Shown: positions 11,871 through 23,412 of the stretch, piece after piece | Numbering within the stretch: the stretch's first letter is position 1 | How the letters are laid out: every line of letters begins with the position of its first letter | The notes under the pieces: generated by a model | Databases searched by the model: none | Told to the model about the DNA's origin: nothing | The model's input: only the letters and a program-made list of their open reading frames with translations | Assembly: GCA_916613615.1 (NCBI GenBank) | Contig: OU744725.1 | Coordinates: 56,547,075-56,611,074, forward strand | DNA length: 64,000 nt | Origin: Steromphala cineraria | Lineage: Eukaryota > Mollusca > Gastropoda > Trochida > Trochidae | Direction: 5' to 3' | Made by a program: the position numbers and the translations under genes

Positions 11871-12227
11871 CATTCTCTCCCCACAGAGGCAGATCAAGTC
11901 ATGAAATGTTGATACAGCCTCTGTTCTATTACGTCAAAATCCGTGGGTTCCGGCAGTTTCCCCTGGCGGAGAAAAATTGCACCACAATCCATTTCAATTC
12001 TTTTATCAAATGACAACGCTTCTTGCATGGAAAAGGTGGTTGAAATCACAATGCTTTTGCCTTGATTCAGTAGCCAAATGTTGATTTAGAAGAGCGTCGT
12101 TGATTGCAAAACTAACTTTGATTGCCTCCAATCAGGCATCTCCCATGCTATCCAACAAGGTCGGCGTAATAGAACAGAGGCTGTATCAACATTGCATGAC
12201 TTGATCTGCCTCTGTGGGGAGAGAATG
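11871..12227 (+). mobile_element. MITE-B copy 2, just upstream of the TLR coding exon
   Basis: Both ends are complete: CATTCTCTCCCCACAGAGGC on the left and its inverse to GAGAATG on the right. The flanking 8-mers CTATATAT and CTAGAAAT agree at 6 of 8 positions, consistent with an aged hAT-type duplication. Its right end is 14 bp before the polypyrimidine/AG acceptor that precedes the TLR start codon. Confidence 0.9.
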
Positions 12228-12240
12228 CTAGAAATGGACT

Positions 12241-12256
12241 TGATTGTCTTTACAGG
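12241..12256 (+). promoter_or_regulatory. Probable 3' splice acceptor before the TLR coding exon
   Basis: TGATTGTCTTTACAG is a pyrimidine-rich tract ending in AG, two bases before the ATG. It suggests that the long coding exon is preceded by an intron and a non-coding 5' exon outside the recognisable sequence. Inferred from consensus only. Confidence 0.55.
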
Positions 12257-14704
12257 ATGATGTACCTCAGTGTTCTGCCAATTCTGCTGCTGCTCCAGCT
12301 TGGAGTCAGATCTCATCCTTGTGACCTCAGAAGAAGTGAGGAGTATGGAGGTCTCCTTGCAGACTGTTCAGGAAGAGGTCTGACCTCTGTTCCCGATGAT
12401 CTTCCATCTGATATTACCAGCCTCAACCTCGCTTCAAACAGCTTATCTCGCATACTGAATTTAACATTCACAAGTTTCACAAATATGAAGGTCCTCGATT
12501 TCTCTTGGAATCATCTAGTGAAATTGGAACCATTGGCATTCTATGGGTTGTCCAAACTTCAAGTACTTAGTCTTAACTTCAACCTGCTCCGATCTGATGC
12601 TCATTCACTTCCTGAAGGTGTATTTAACAGTTTAGCAAATGTTGAAACGTTATGGATGGAAGGACAGGACTTTGATAAATATCCCGATTGGATTTTCCCT
12701 CCCCTTGTTAATTTAAAAACGCTTTTTATTGAATCTGTAACAATCCCACACTTTGGAAAAGGGTTTTCAAATCTGGCGAAATTAGAATATTTACAAATGG
12801 ATGGGCATGGTGCCGATAAAGGATCAGGGTGTTTCATCGCGAGGCTGAAGAATAACACATTTGAAGCCCTGAGAAACATATCATTAAAAACTTTAAATGT
12901 TAGTCATTGTAGGGATGTATCTATAGTTGAAACAGGACTATTTGAACCCTTGGGTTATTTGGAAACGTTGATATTTTCTAGAATGGATATTGGAATACAC
13001 CGGAGTCTGCAATTATTAAATCCTTTTGTCGGGAGAAAGATGAAACAAATAGATCTCTCTTCAATATATCCACATAACAAACCTTTAATCCCTGATGCCC
13101 TTGATTCGTTTTTGAAAGAAATTGATACTGAGTTTTTAAGTAAGATTTGTGTCAAAGAGTTTTTTTTCAACAACAACCATGTCGTATATATAGCTAAATC
13201 CGCTTTATTTGGCAAACCATTTTCTGAATGCCTTGAAATTTTAGATTTGTCTAAGAATGCTATAATTGGTCACATGTTGGTCTTTTTCCAGCTTCAAAAG
13301 TTCAAAAAGCTGAAAACACTGCTCTTTGGCAAAGTATCGTTCAAACAATTCAAAAACGAAAAATCATTAGGTGATCATAAAAAAACAATTTCACTGCCAC
13401 TTCCAGAAACTCTGGAAGTGTTTGATGTGTCTGGACTGTTGAACCACGACTCATCGCTTGGAGTAGGAAGTATTTCAGTTTTACAGTTACGAAACACAAC
13501 GCATTTGAAAACATTTAGAAGTAGCAGTAATGACTTGCCAGAACAAATAAAACTCAAGGGAATTGAACATGTTGAGGAATTGGATCTTTCCTATAATAAT
13601 ATTGGTGATATAAGAAATATTGGTTTTCAACCTTTTACAAAAGTAAAGACTCTATTGTTGAAAGGTTGTAACTTAAGATTAAGCAAACGGGAAAGGAATG
13701 ACTTAAGAAACTTTCCTAATGTCCAAGTTTTAGATATATCCCAAAACATCCTTTCCAAATTCCCTGTTTTGGCTAACACAAAGAAAGTTAGAATACTCCA
13801 TCTAACTGAAAATTCCTTTGAGAGTGTTCCCATTGACTTACTAAAATTTCCAAGTCTTCAGAAAATAGATTTAACATTTAATACGATTTCCGTTTTAAGC
13901 AAGATTGAACGGGATAAGATAGACTCTTCACACATGATGAGTGGACTGAAATTACATTTGAGAGGGAATACCTTTTCATGTGGTTGCGAAGAGTTGGAAT
14001 TTGTCCAGTGGCTTGTTGAGACCCCAGCGGTTTATGAAGTTGATCGAAGCTTCCCATGCATTCTGGATAATGGAACCACAACAGACATAATGAAAGTCTT
14101 AAACAACATCCAGTTCCATACAAGACATTGCAAAGGATCAACAACCTTTACTCTTACCATCACTTTCGGACTGTTACTAATGATTGCAATATCTGGAACC
14201 TACGTCATAATGAAGAACCCAACCAGATACCAAAATTTTATCTTGCGCTTCTTTGGAATAACAGGGAAGGTGTCAACCTCAGACGAGTTCTCGTTCAAGC
14301 TGTACATTGCATATACATCAACTGACATTCCCTTGGTGTACAGGGAACTCAGACCAGCTCTGAAGAGACAGAACATTCCTCTGTTTCTTAAAGACATAGA
14401 TGTTCTTCCAGGCCATGATATTGCCGATGGTATCTCTGATGGTATCAACAGCAGCTGGAAGACCCTGCTGGTCGTGTCCTTGGACTTTCTCAACGATCCC
14501 TGGTCGTCCTTCATAATCAATTCAGCCCTGTACTCGATGACTGAGATGATTCCCAACAGGATCATCATCCTGCTAGTGGACGGTGTGCAACTTGGAGACT
14601 TGCCGGACACCCTCTTGACTTCTGTTGATGAGGACTTTGTTCTCGAATATGATGCAGCAAAGGGATACAGACAGTGGGATGAACTGATCAAGCTGTTGGA
14701 GTAG
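12257..14704 (+). CDS. Toll-like receptor (single-exon, one membrane-proximal LRRCT)
   Basis: This 815-residue type I membrane receptor of the Toll family would bind a ligand through its ectodomain and signal through cytoplasmic TIR contacts. Residues 1-19 form a hydrophobic signal peptide, followed by an LRRNT-like segment (Cys22, Cys37). From about 50 to 565 run some 17-19 leucine-rich repeats, clearest at the start (ITSLNLASNSL) and end (VRILHLTENSF). An LRRCT module with C-x-C at 575/577 and Cys601 and Cys625 closes the ectodomain. A hydrophobic helix (about 631-653) and a TIR domain (about 678-815) follow. The architecture is the single-cysteine-cluster type common in molluscs and vertebrates. 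The TIR is atypical: box 1 reads FKLYIAY instead of a YDAFVSY-like motif, although the BB-loop Pro-Gly (718-719) remains. No box-3 FW pair is present, only W807. The start is the first ATG after the acceptor; a second ATG follows at once. The frame is intact, arguing for a functional gene. Whether it signals through MyD88 is not decided. Confidence 0.95.
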   Translation: MMYLSVLPILLLLQLGVRSHPCDLRRSEEYGGLLADCSGRGLTSVPDDLPSDITSLNLASNSLSRILNLTFTSFTNMKVLDFSWNHLVKLEPLAFYGLSKLQVLSLNFNLLRSDAHSLPEGVFNSLANVETLWMEGQDFDKYPDWIFPPLVNLKTLFIESVTIPHFGKGFSNLAKLEYLQMDGHGADKGSGCFIARLKNNTFEALRNISLKTLNVSHCRDVSIVETGLFEPLGYLETLIFSRMDIGIHRSLQLLNPFVGRKMKQIDLSSIYPHNKPLIPDALDSFLKEIDTEFLSKICVKEFFFNNNHVVYIAKSALFGKPFSECLEILDLSKNAIIGHMLVFFQLQKFKKLKTLLFGKVSFKQFKNEKSLGDHKKTISLPLPETLEVFDVSGLLNHDSSLGVGSISVLQLRNTTHLKTFRSSSNDLPEQIKLKGIEHVEELDLSYNNIGDIRNIGFQPFTKVKTLLLKGCNLRLSKRERNDLRNFPNVQVLDISQNILSKFPVLANTKKVRILHLTENSFESVPIDLLKFPSLQKIDLTFNTISVLSKIERDKIDSSHMMSGLKLHLRGNTFSCGCEELEFVQWLVETPAVYEVDRSFPCILDNGTTTDIMKVLNNIQFHTRHCKGSTTFTLTITFGLLLMIAISGTYVIMKNPTRYQNFILRFFGITGKVSTSDEFSFKLYIAYTSTDIPLVYRELRPALKRQNIPLFLKDIDVLPGHDIADGISDGINSSWKTLLVVSLDFLNDPWSSFIINSALYSMTEMIPNRIIILLVDGVQLGDLPDTLLTSVDEDFVLEYDAAKGYRQWDELIKLLE

Positions 14705-15366
14705 ACAATGACAGTTTTAACGTATTGCTCTGTAATGTCAAGAATATAGAAAATAACTCTTTATTCTAGAGTGTGACACTACGAGACAGCGTTTGGAATA
14801 AGCATCCAAAAACTGCTTGTAAATAAGGACCCGCAGATAGGGAAAACTGGGGGCCCAGCTCTGAAACTTTCAGCATTTATTATCAGCACTGATTTGACTT
14901 ATACTAAAATAGTAATATTTGTGGTATCGGTATGTTATAAATACACAATACTGTTATCAGTTTAGAGTGATAGTTATGAGGGTCTGGCAGGGAAATATGT
15001 CTTACAGCAAGTATTGTTAGAAAGGAACAGTATCATATAGAAAACTGTGAGCCTGTAAGGACCTGAAGATATTGAAAAGTGTGGGCCCTTGGGAATAACT
15101 GTCGGTGGCGACCCTACGGTCCTACGCTTATTTCAAACATTGCTAAGAGTTATTTTAATCTTATTATGACGACATTAGAATTTGTATGGACACGCTGCAC
15201 TAACAGAATGGAATTAGTTTTTATCCACGGAGTTGTTCTCAGTTGTTATGTTTTATATGTCATTCAAAGATGTTTTATTTCGTTTCACTTTTGAATGTAT
15301 TGAAACACATATTTCAAGCATTATTCCCTCATTTCATTCCAGTTAATTTCGTCGTTAGTTTCTGAA

Positions 15367-15372
15367 AATAAA
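15367..15372 (+). terminator. Candidate polyadenylation signal of the TLR gene
   Basis: AATAAA is followed by the GT/T-rich stretch 'tgtgtttgttcgtatttttt'. It would give a 3' UTR of about 0.66 kb. Another AATAAA occurs at about 15662. Confidence 0.5.
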
Positions 15373-16228
15373 ATGTGTTTGTTCGTATTTTTTTCTCTTT
15401 TATGTTTTACTGAACTATGAAGTAGTCTTTAGTTGTCGTCACAAAAGTGTAACGTGTAGTGAGCTTCTACATCTGTGGAAAAAGTTATATTAAATAGAGA
15501 TTATAAATCGATTGTGTTTCCGTATCATGAATATCATATAATAGGACTAACATTTGTATTATGCAAGCCTTTTGCGATAATAATATATATATTTTTATTC
15601 CTATTATATGATATTATTGAAACGGAAACACACGAGGTTAATAATTTCATGTCATTTTGAAATAAAAAGGTTAAAACGAAAATATGATTCCTTCTAAAAA
15701 TATGTAAGACCTAGATTTCGCGGAGTAATTTGTTTCACAATACACCAAGATTAAGGTCATAATCGGCGATATACAGTTGTGGACGGTCGAGAAATAATTC
15801 TTCATCAAATGACTTTTTCATAGTGAAAGAAACGTCTCCTACAATCTATCAACATTTGAAATCTCATTTCCAGTGCGTAATAAAACATAGTTTTGACCTA
15901 ATTTGCTTCTTGATCAGATTTTGAGGCAAATCGGATACCAAGTTAATCAGAAAGCTTTATTGCATCGAAAACACCCTCCCTTATATGATAAACATAAATA
16001 CGGTAAATACAATTTGAACACATAAAATGTCGAGAGAACATGCCAAACTGTGCCTTAAAAGTTTTTTTGATTTACCGACGTATTGAGAGAATGACTGACA
16101 GTACGAGTGTAATAATTCAAGACAATAGGCCTACATATAAATTCTTATATTAGTCGACGTCCAGTGTTATGCAACTATTGGTCATCTTAGCACTAAGATA
16201 AGTATTTCGATGTAAGCAAAACAATAGC
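15373..16228. other. No recognisable feature
   Basis: AT-rich intergenic DNA; only chance reading frames. Confidence 0.4.
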
Positions 16229-16832
16229 CGTGTCGGGTAAAGATACGCGGAGGGTAAGGATACGCACTTTCACAAAAGTTAACCTAGTAATTGCCAGTAA
16301 GTATTACAATGTAAATGTCAGTTGTTTTCACATCTTTTTAAAGGTTAGTAGATAATAAGAGGTTTCAGATTGCTTTAAAAGACAAAAATGTTAAACAGCG
16401 GCCCAAAACAGTGACACGTTTGTACAAACCGACAAAATTCCTAACAAATTTATCGTCATCAAATATTTTCTCTTCTCCCATATCAAATGTCAATGGAAAC
16501 CAAATCATTGATCCTACAATCCATTTGTCATTCCTTGAACTTCTAAAACAGATTTAAAATCTTTAAATATTATGACATTAAAAATGTTAGGTGTATTCAA
16601 AACCTGCCTGCGTATCTTTAGCCTACATTTCCGGACCTTCCCGACATAGGGGGTAGTCGTTAGAAAACTTTTACGGTCGTTCACAAAAGAAAATCCAAAA
16701 TATTATTATACATTAGAATTGACAACTAAACAATAAACTTTCACATGGACATAGGGTTTTCTCATATCTGGTATTTTCCTGACATGACTGATCATTTATC
16801 TCTTAGGTGCGTATCTTTACCCGTCAGCACTG
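16229..16832. mobile_element. ~600-bp TIR-like element with repeated GGGTAAAGATACGC phrase
   Basis: GGGTAAAGATACGC (16235) and GGGTAAGGATACGC (about 16252) are mirrored by GCGTATCTTTAGCC (about 16610) and GCGTATCTTTACCC (16809). The outermost edges GTGTCGGGTAA and TTACCCGTCAGCAC are imperfectly inverted. No target duplication is evident. The design resembles the element at 5991-7251, with a phrase repeated at both ends and inside, but the sequence differs. Confidence 0.5.
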
Positions 16833-16940
16833 TATATATAATTTTCCTAACTGTTGTTGTCAACTCTAACTACCGGTACAATTGGCTGCTTGTTGTTTAC
16901 TTATACGGATCAACTCCACCTCATACATTCTCTATTAACT

Positions 16941-17364
16941 CTGTGTATAACTGTACACCGGAACTAGCGAGGTGTACGGCGGAGAAATGTTGCTAGCGAG
17001 GAGCGTGATCGCAAACAAGATCACTTAAAAAGCAATCATCGCCGTTTCATCAATTTTTTCTATGTTATTATCATGTCAATAGCTTTCCGAGACATAACTA
17101 TTTAATGTCATATCCTGTTCATAGTCAGAGATAGCAAATATGTTACTAACAACAGCATTACTCGCAACTGTCATTGTTACTGTCACTTGGATACAGAATG
17201 ACAAGCACATATATTTTACTAAATATGTGTGCTAAAATTACCACATGATGTTGATTATTTGAAAGTTATGAAGTAAAATATTACCTAGCTTTCGATTTCG
17301 GCTCCTCGCTAGCAACATTTCTCCGCCGTACACCTCGCTAGTTCCGGTGTACGGTTATACACAG
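16941..17364. mobile_element. Foldback element with ~62-bp inverted ends
   Basis: CTGTGTATAACTGTACACCG and onward to GTTGCTAGCGAGGAGC (16941-17002) is repeated inverted at 17301-17364, separated by about 300 bp of AT-rich filler. I see no convincing target duplication. Confidence 0.85.
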
Positions 17365-17612
17365 TGATTAAGGAATCCGGAAAAGTTTTGTTTTCGAAGC
17401 TTACATCAACGGTACAACAGATATTATTCAAAACTCAAAAGAACTACACACACAAAAAGACATTCGTGCATTTACTGTCAGGTTAAGTTGAAGTGAATAT
17501 TAGAGAAAACAATTCTGATCTTCAAAATACCAAAAGCAATAGTAATAGCAGTCTGTAAATCTACGGAACCATATCTATTTTAGAAAACAAAGGGATCACA
17601 TCATAGACAGAC

Positions 17613-17715
17613 AGACAGATACTTTTATTAGCACAGACCAATTTGGCCTCTGGCCATTTACATTACGTTGTTATACAATACAAACAGTTTGGCGAGGAAT
17701 TACTCAAAGAGAATT
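17613..17715 (-). mobile_element. LINE 3'-end fragment
   Basis: On the minus strand the sequence runs 'gccagaggccaaattggtct', then 'gctaataaaagtatctgtct' with a short CTGT-repeat tail, typical of an invertebrate non-LTR retrotransposon 3' end. No coding part remains. Confidence 0.55.
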
Positions 17716-17725
17716 AGTTACAATT

Positions 17726-18090
17726 GGCTAATAAATGGTTCAAAACAATATTTTGCTAACATTTTCATTTCTTTTACATTACAAGTCTGCATTAATGATA
17801 TATATTTGTAATAGGATGGTTTGTATCGCGGCTTTCTTGATCATTGCATATGAGAATCGGTTCACATTTATTCGAAATATCAGTATTCACTCACTGTTTC
17901 CTTGTGTGTCTTCACGAACTGTGTTCATAAAAAGAAATTCCTCTGACTAAGCGAGGCACTGACACGAATGATGATGTAGTTTTCAGAACAACACTTCCTG
18001 TTTGTGACCCTGACCTTTGTCATGTGCCTCAGCAGTTTTCAACCTTTTTAAATATGCGTTGTGTTTAAACATTCGGTAAGATAAATTCTT
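17726..18090. other. No recognisable feature
   Basis: AT-rich spacer; the 71-codon frame at 17735-17950 has no domain signature. Confidence 0.4.
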
Positions 18091-18091
18091 T

Positions 18092-18180
18092 ATAACATTG
18101 CATAGCGGGTTCCACTCGTTGCATAAAACCTTTCGCGGGAATAATAAATACCTATGCAACCCGCTATGCAATGTTATAAC
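18092..18180. mobile_element. ~89-bp foldback element (ATTGCATAGCGGGTT family)
   Basis: TTATAACATTGCATAGCGGG on the left is inverted as CCCGCTATGCAATGTTATAA on the right. The interior 'ataaaacctttcgcgggaat' recurs in a partial copy on the opposite strand at 56348-56424. Confidence 0.85.
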
Positions 18181-18186
18181 TTATAA

Positions 18187-18508
18187 TGTCAGTAAAATAA
18201 AAATAAATATTTCCAATTGAAAGACAATGTATTTAAACTAATTGAAGCAGTAATAAATCAAATATATAATGTAAAGTTCAGCCACTCGATTCCTTTTTCT
18301 TACACAGAATTAATTAAAGGTGTTCACACAAAATGGCCGCCAGTGGATTTTATGTGAATCTTCATACTTTGTCCTCTGATTATGGATGATTGGTTTGTGT
18401 AATGAGATTTTTGTAACTATCAAAATCATACATTTAGCATTAACATACAATTATCAGTGAAAAATTAAAATTATAACATTTTCAAAAAACGTGGTGCTGC
18501 CCCTTTAA
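18187..18508 (+). mobile_element. MITE-A copy 3 (left end lost)
   Basis: It matches the family from the region just inside the left terminus to the right end GTGGTGCTGCCCCT-TTAA. It lies immediately right of the small foldback at 18092-18180. Confidence 0.85.
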
Positions 18509-18685
18509 GAAAGAAAGATATGCCCTTATTCCCTCAGGGTAATTTAGAGTTCATACTTTGTTATTTACTGACTAGACGTCACCGCTAGAACTCCCCGTTG
18601 AGCTGTGTTTCCTATAGTACAAGGTGAAGGGAGTGCATGTCATTCATGTTAGAAAAGAATAATTTTTAGTTCCTAATTAAAATCT

Positions 18686-18996
18686 TTAAAGGGGCAGTAG
18701 CACGTTTTTAGGGGGAATGGGAAATGAGAATTAATGGTTCCAATTAAAAGATAATGTATATAAACTAAATGGAGCAGTAATAATTAAAATATATAACGTA
18801 AAGTTTAGCCTTGCGATTGCCTTTTCTTACACAAAATGAATTAACGGTGTTCACACAAAATGGCCGCCAGTGGATTTTATGTGAATCTTCATTCTTTGTC
18901 CTCTGCCAATGAGATTTTTGTCACTGTCAATATAATACATTTAGCATTAACTAACAATATTCAGTGAACAATTTAAAATATAAAATTATCAAAAAT
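18686..18996 (+). mobile_element. MITE-A copy 4 (right terminus lost)
   Basis: It begins TTAA-AGGGGCAGTAGCACG and continues through 'aaaatggccgccagtggatt'. It has lost a short internal stretch and the right inverted terminus, ending near 'aaaattatcaaaaat'. Confidence 0.85.
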
Positions 18997-19269
18997 TTTA
19001 GTTCTTTAACCCTTTATTTGTGTTATCTATATATAAGTGTTTGCTGACTTTCTGCTGTAGCTGACCAAAACCGATACTTTCAACGCCAAAGAGGTTGATT
19101 TGGATGGAGAAATGACCTACATTTGTCTCTTTGTCTGATTATTGATATATTCATACGTGATGAATTAAATCTCATGGGACATAGTTCAGCTGGTAAACAG
19201 AAATAGATCACCTCATTATCCCCGATGTTTGTAATATAATAACGGTAGCATGAAAGTCACTCTTATTGC

Positions 19270-19567
19270 CAATCTCTCCCCACAGGGGCAGATCAGGTCA
19301 TGAAATGTTGATACAGCCTCTGTTCTAACTCGCCGAAATCTGTGGGTTCCTGCAGTTTCCCCTGGCGGAAAAAATAGCACCACAATCCATTTGAACGCTG
19401 CTCGCATTCGTTAGTCAAAGTGATGCTTTTAGAACAGCGTCGCTGTTTGCACAACTTACTTTGATTGCCCCCAATCAGGCATCTCCCATTCTATCCCACT
19501 AATTCGTAATAGAACAGAGGTTGTGTCAATATTTCATGACTTGATCTGTCTCTATTGAGATAGAATG
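19270..19567 (+). mobile_element. MITE-B copy 3 (degraded)
   Basis: Ends are CAATCTCTCCCCACAGGGGC and TCTCTATTGAGATAGAATG. The interior has a roughly 40-bp deletion relative to the copy at 26734-27082. TTATTG occurs close to both ends, a possible remnant of the target duplication. Confidence 0.85.
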
Positions 19568-20142
19568 TGTTATTGTTTAATCAAGATTTAACTATTAGAG
19601 GTAGAATTGAAGTAAAGAACTGTCTGGTTTTACATTATCATAACACTGCTTGAATACATACATAAAATAGTATATATTCATTGCTTTTTATTAAAACGAG
19701 CACCGGCCGTTCATTATGTCTGTTTCATTACATAACTTATAAACAATTTAAAATCAAAATGATAGTTGAAATGCAGAGAGTAAAAACATCTCTTATTTTC
19801 CATCATGCACTGAGTCTAACAGGACAATTGTTGTTATGATATATAACCTTCTCATTGTTACCTGTATACGGGCCGGAGGCCACACATAATATCTACAAAA
19901 ATCTAAGAGAATGACTATAGCAAAATCATCATCTTTATTCGCTGCAAAATATTGTGTATTTGTAATATTCGTGAAGATCATTTTACATTTGGAGATACCG
20001 ATATTAGGAGAAGAATAACATTAAACAAATTATAACAAATGTATTTAGTCGACAACAAAAATAAGCTCATATTTCATGTAGACTACCATCAGTCATTCAC
20101 TTAAGAATCTATCATCTCTTTGTTGTGCCGTCGAGTGTATAG
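19568..20142. other. No recognisable feature
   Basis: AT-rich spacer; nothing supported apart from the target duplication at its right edge (20134-20142). Confidence 0.4.
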
Positions 20143-20426
20143 CATCCTCGATTATCCAGCGCTTTTGTTCCGATAAATCTACTCTACAAGCCCTGGAAAA
20201 CTTTATGAGGTTTTACCTCAAACCGAATTTTCTCCCTTTGCAATGACTCAGCAAAACGCTTACTTGATTAGTCAAGTTGTTTACGCACGTAGTGTCTGCG
20301 TTTCGTTTCTGATTGGATAAACTTGGATGCAAAGGGTGGTCTTTGGTTTGAGGCAAAACCTCGTAAAGTATTCCAGGGCTTGTAGAGTAGATTTATCGGA
20401 ACGAAAGCGCTGGATAATCGAGGATG
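20143..20426. mobile_element. MULE-like foldback MITE with exact 9-bp TSD
   Basis: Long inverted ends (about 90 bp each) start CATCCTCGATTATCCAGCGC and finish with the inverse ending CGAGGATG. They are flanked on both sides by the identical 9-mer AGTGTATAG (20134-20142 and 20427-20435). Long inverted arms with 9-bp duplications are characteristic of Mutator-like elements. No coding sequence; non-autonomous. Confidence 0.9.
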
Positions 20427-20435
20427 AGTGTATAG

Positions 20436-22838
20436 ATGTCTTTCTGAAATGAATTTCTACTTTAAGAATCTTATTATTGATTTACGACTACTTATAGTAG
20501 TGCTTCAAAGAATATATTGTAATGCAAAGATAACAATTATACGGCTTAATCTTAAAAATGAGGTTCAAATTGGCTAGTGTAAGTGATCTATTGAATTAAT
20601 TATTGACCTCATTATGGACTGCGTCATGGAATTATTATTCTAAAGAACAAATTCAATACAAATTGCCCCATATCGATTACTTTCGAGACATTATTCATGA
20701 ACCTATTTCTTTGAACAAAAATGCATACATATCCATCACTTTATATATACCCTTAAACACATTAAAAGATGATTTTGATAATTTTTGACTTGTGGATACA
20801 TGTATTTTGTGTTGATATGTGGTATCGATAACAAAACAAAGGCAAACATTGTTTTAAATTGTGTTTTTCATTGAGCATAAAAATGATGATATAACCGTTT
20901 AACGTAAAAACGTCGAAAATGGAAACATCCTCTGATGTTAGAAGCAATCTTGATTTACAAATTCTCCTGTTGCGTCAAATTTAAACGTTCAGAACACCAT
21001 CTTCAGTGACGTTGGTCTCTTCCTCCGGAACCAATAGAACCCAAGATTTGTGCTTCATAGAGTGTCACCAAAGCCCAAAATGTCAACATCTTGGTCAATC
21101 ACTTGAGTCAACGTCTTGTCACAGAGATCATACTTCAAATCCCTATTTAAAGAAGAAAAAAAGGACGAGTGTAGCAAACCATTTTCCTGAAGTTGTAGAT
21201 TTTCAACCATGGGAGCCAAGAATCGACCTTGTCCTGAGAGAGACAAGAGACATCGTCTTCACTGGTGTATAAACGAGATGGTCAAAGATATTGGTATATT
21301 TAGATACTTAGATACCTAGAAGGTTCTTGTTGGTGATGAATCACAATTTGACCCAAACAGCGAGATGAGAAACAGCGTTTCTCAGTAGTGTGTACTGATG
21401 GTACAATGGAAAGTTTGCCTATAATTATATTCGAAAGGTCAGCAGATTCGGTTGAGAGCATGTGATGGTCTAATTAATGTAAATAATACCAAGCATACAA
21501 GACCGACTTGATTAGTTGTTTAGGAGAAGATAGAAGAAAATTTGAACATCAATAACATTCACGAACGCCACACGTAAGGGTTTTGGTCTGCTAGAGGGAA
21601 TTTTCAAGCATGATGTAAATCATTTATATTCAACACGTGCAAATCAAGGTCAAAGTATTGCAGGTAATCACTCAATTTAAGGTCTAAATCTATTTAGGAC
21701 GTCAAAGGTTGAACTTTATTGGTGTCGGGGTCAATGTCACATTGCAACACTTTGACAGTCTTCTTGTTGCAGGAAGAGCGGGTAAGATGTTTGTAAAAGA
21801 GACTTCAATACCTTTTCAATTCATTGCCAGAAGGATGCGTATAAGGATTTGCCATCAAAAGTAGAAATATTCTAACTTTAACACAACTCAAAAAAGGACA
21901 AAACTCGTTGTCTACAACCTTGTTGAACTGTTTAGCCATTGGCATTGTTTGAAACGGTTTTGTTTTCAACTAAAGCCAATATATTCTAAGAAAAGATGGC
22001 TCACAAGACGTAGCATATTATAAACCCTGCTGTAAGTATGGCCTTATCATATACTCATTAAGTGGATATAGCCTGATATATGATATGATACATCATAGAA
22101 AAACTTTTGGATGAGTTCAATATGTGAAGTTCTAGGGAACAAAATCGCAAAAGAAGACGATAGAAACAGTCACTAAACTTGATTTGATGTATAGCTTTAG
22201 CAATAGAAAAGTGTGAAAAGGTTTAAAATCTTATCCAAATGTTTGTGACATGATTAATACCCTTAACGCAACTTGCTACATTTATTCTCGGCTAACGGAA
22301 GTGTGTCCTTATTCAATTTCCATAATTCAGCTGTATCTAGGCCACCATAGCAGGATGTAAAACCTCTCATCAAGTGTTTTTTCGAGCTTATTTGCAGGTC
22401 ATATATACATTTCGCCCCTTAATTATACATAGCTAGGTTTGTTAATACAGCAGTTATCAACTGACATCAAAGTATTATCTCTTTGCAAATAGACTAGATG
22501 AATAAGTTAACAGAAATATATAACAAAAGAAGCTTTAGGGAAAACACGTTATATTCATCCCCAATATTACCCCCGTATGTGTAAATGTGTCATTTCAGAT
22601 TCTACAACCCCAGGGCATCGCTAATCATATTTGAAGATGGTGAAAGAAGACTGTCACAGAATTTTCAGAGAATGAAAAATAAGATTCACATATCATCATA
22701 ATGCTGTGATAGGCACGTCAGTAAATAGACCTAAGCTGGATCAACATTCTTGGTATGCACTCAATACAAGACAGTGGAGCAGGACCATTCTTTGCTTCAT
22801 AAACATTTGAACTCTCCATAAAACTATTTTCCTAATAC
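20436..22838. other. 2.4 kb without a supported gene
   Basis: A stretch at about 20980-21290 is less AT-rich and open on both strands (88 codons plus, 63 codons minus), but I recognise no domain and no splice structure. The rest is AT-rich non-coding DNA. Confidence 0.4.
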
Positions 22839-23203
22839 TTAAAGGGGCAGTAGCACGTTTTTTGACAATTTTATATTTAAAAATTTTCAGTCATAATTGT
22901 AAGTTAATGTTAAATGTATTATTTTGACAGTGTCAAAAATGTCATTACACAAGTCAATCATCCATAGTCGAAGGACAAAGTATGAAGATTCACATAAAAT
23001 ACATAGGCGGCCATTTTTGTGTGAACACCTTTAATTCATTTTCTGTAAGAAAAAGGAATAGCATGGCTAAACTTTACGTTAAATATTTAAATTATTACTG
23101 CTTCATTTAGTTTAAACACATTGTCTTTCAATTGGAACCATTAATTTTCATTTTCCTGACATCACCTTATATTCCCCCTAAAAACGTGCTACTGCCCCTT
23201 TAA
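22839..23203 (-). mobile_element. MITE-A copy 5 (full length)
   Basis: Complete inverted copy: TTAA-AGGGGCAGTAGCACG on the left and CGTGCTACTGCCCCT-TTAA on the right. The interior is the reverse complement of the copy at 24145-24508, including the inverted 'ggcggccatttttgtgtgaa' segment. Confidence 0.95.
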
Positions 23204-23274
23204 AGTGACACAGAGTAACTTTCTTAAAATTTTATTTGGTTTTGATAAGCTACAAAATATCTAATATGCTGATT

Positions 23275-23412
23275 GAAGTTCATATTTCATCACTGGACTT
23301 GCAAATATATCCATTTAAGCATAATATCTCTAAAATGCCTGAGATTGAAGTTCATATCTCATCACTGGACTTGCAAATATATCCATTTATGCATAATATC
23401 TCTAAAATGCTT
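23275..23412. repeat. Two-copy tandem duplication, ~70-bp unit
   Basis: 'gaagttcatatttcatcact...' through 'aaaatgcctgagatt' is repeated almost perfectly as the next unit, with three or four mismatches. Confidence 0.9.

Noticed and set aside
21006..21272. Possible exon (88 codons plus, 63 codons minus)
   Set aside because: Both strands are open and neither shows a domain or splice signals that I can defend.
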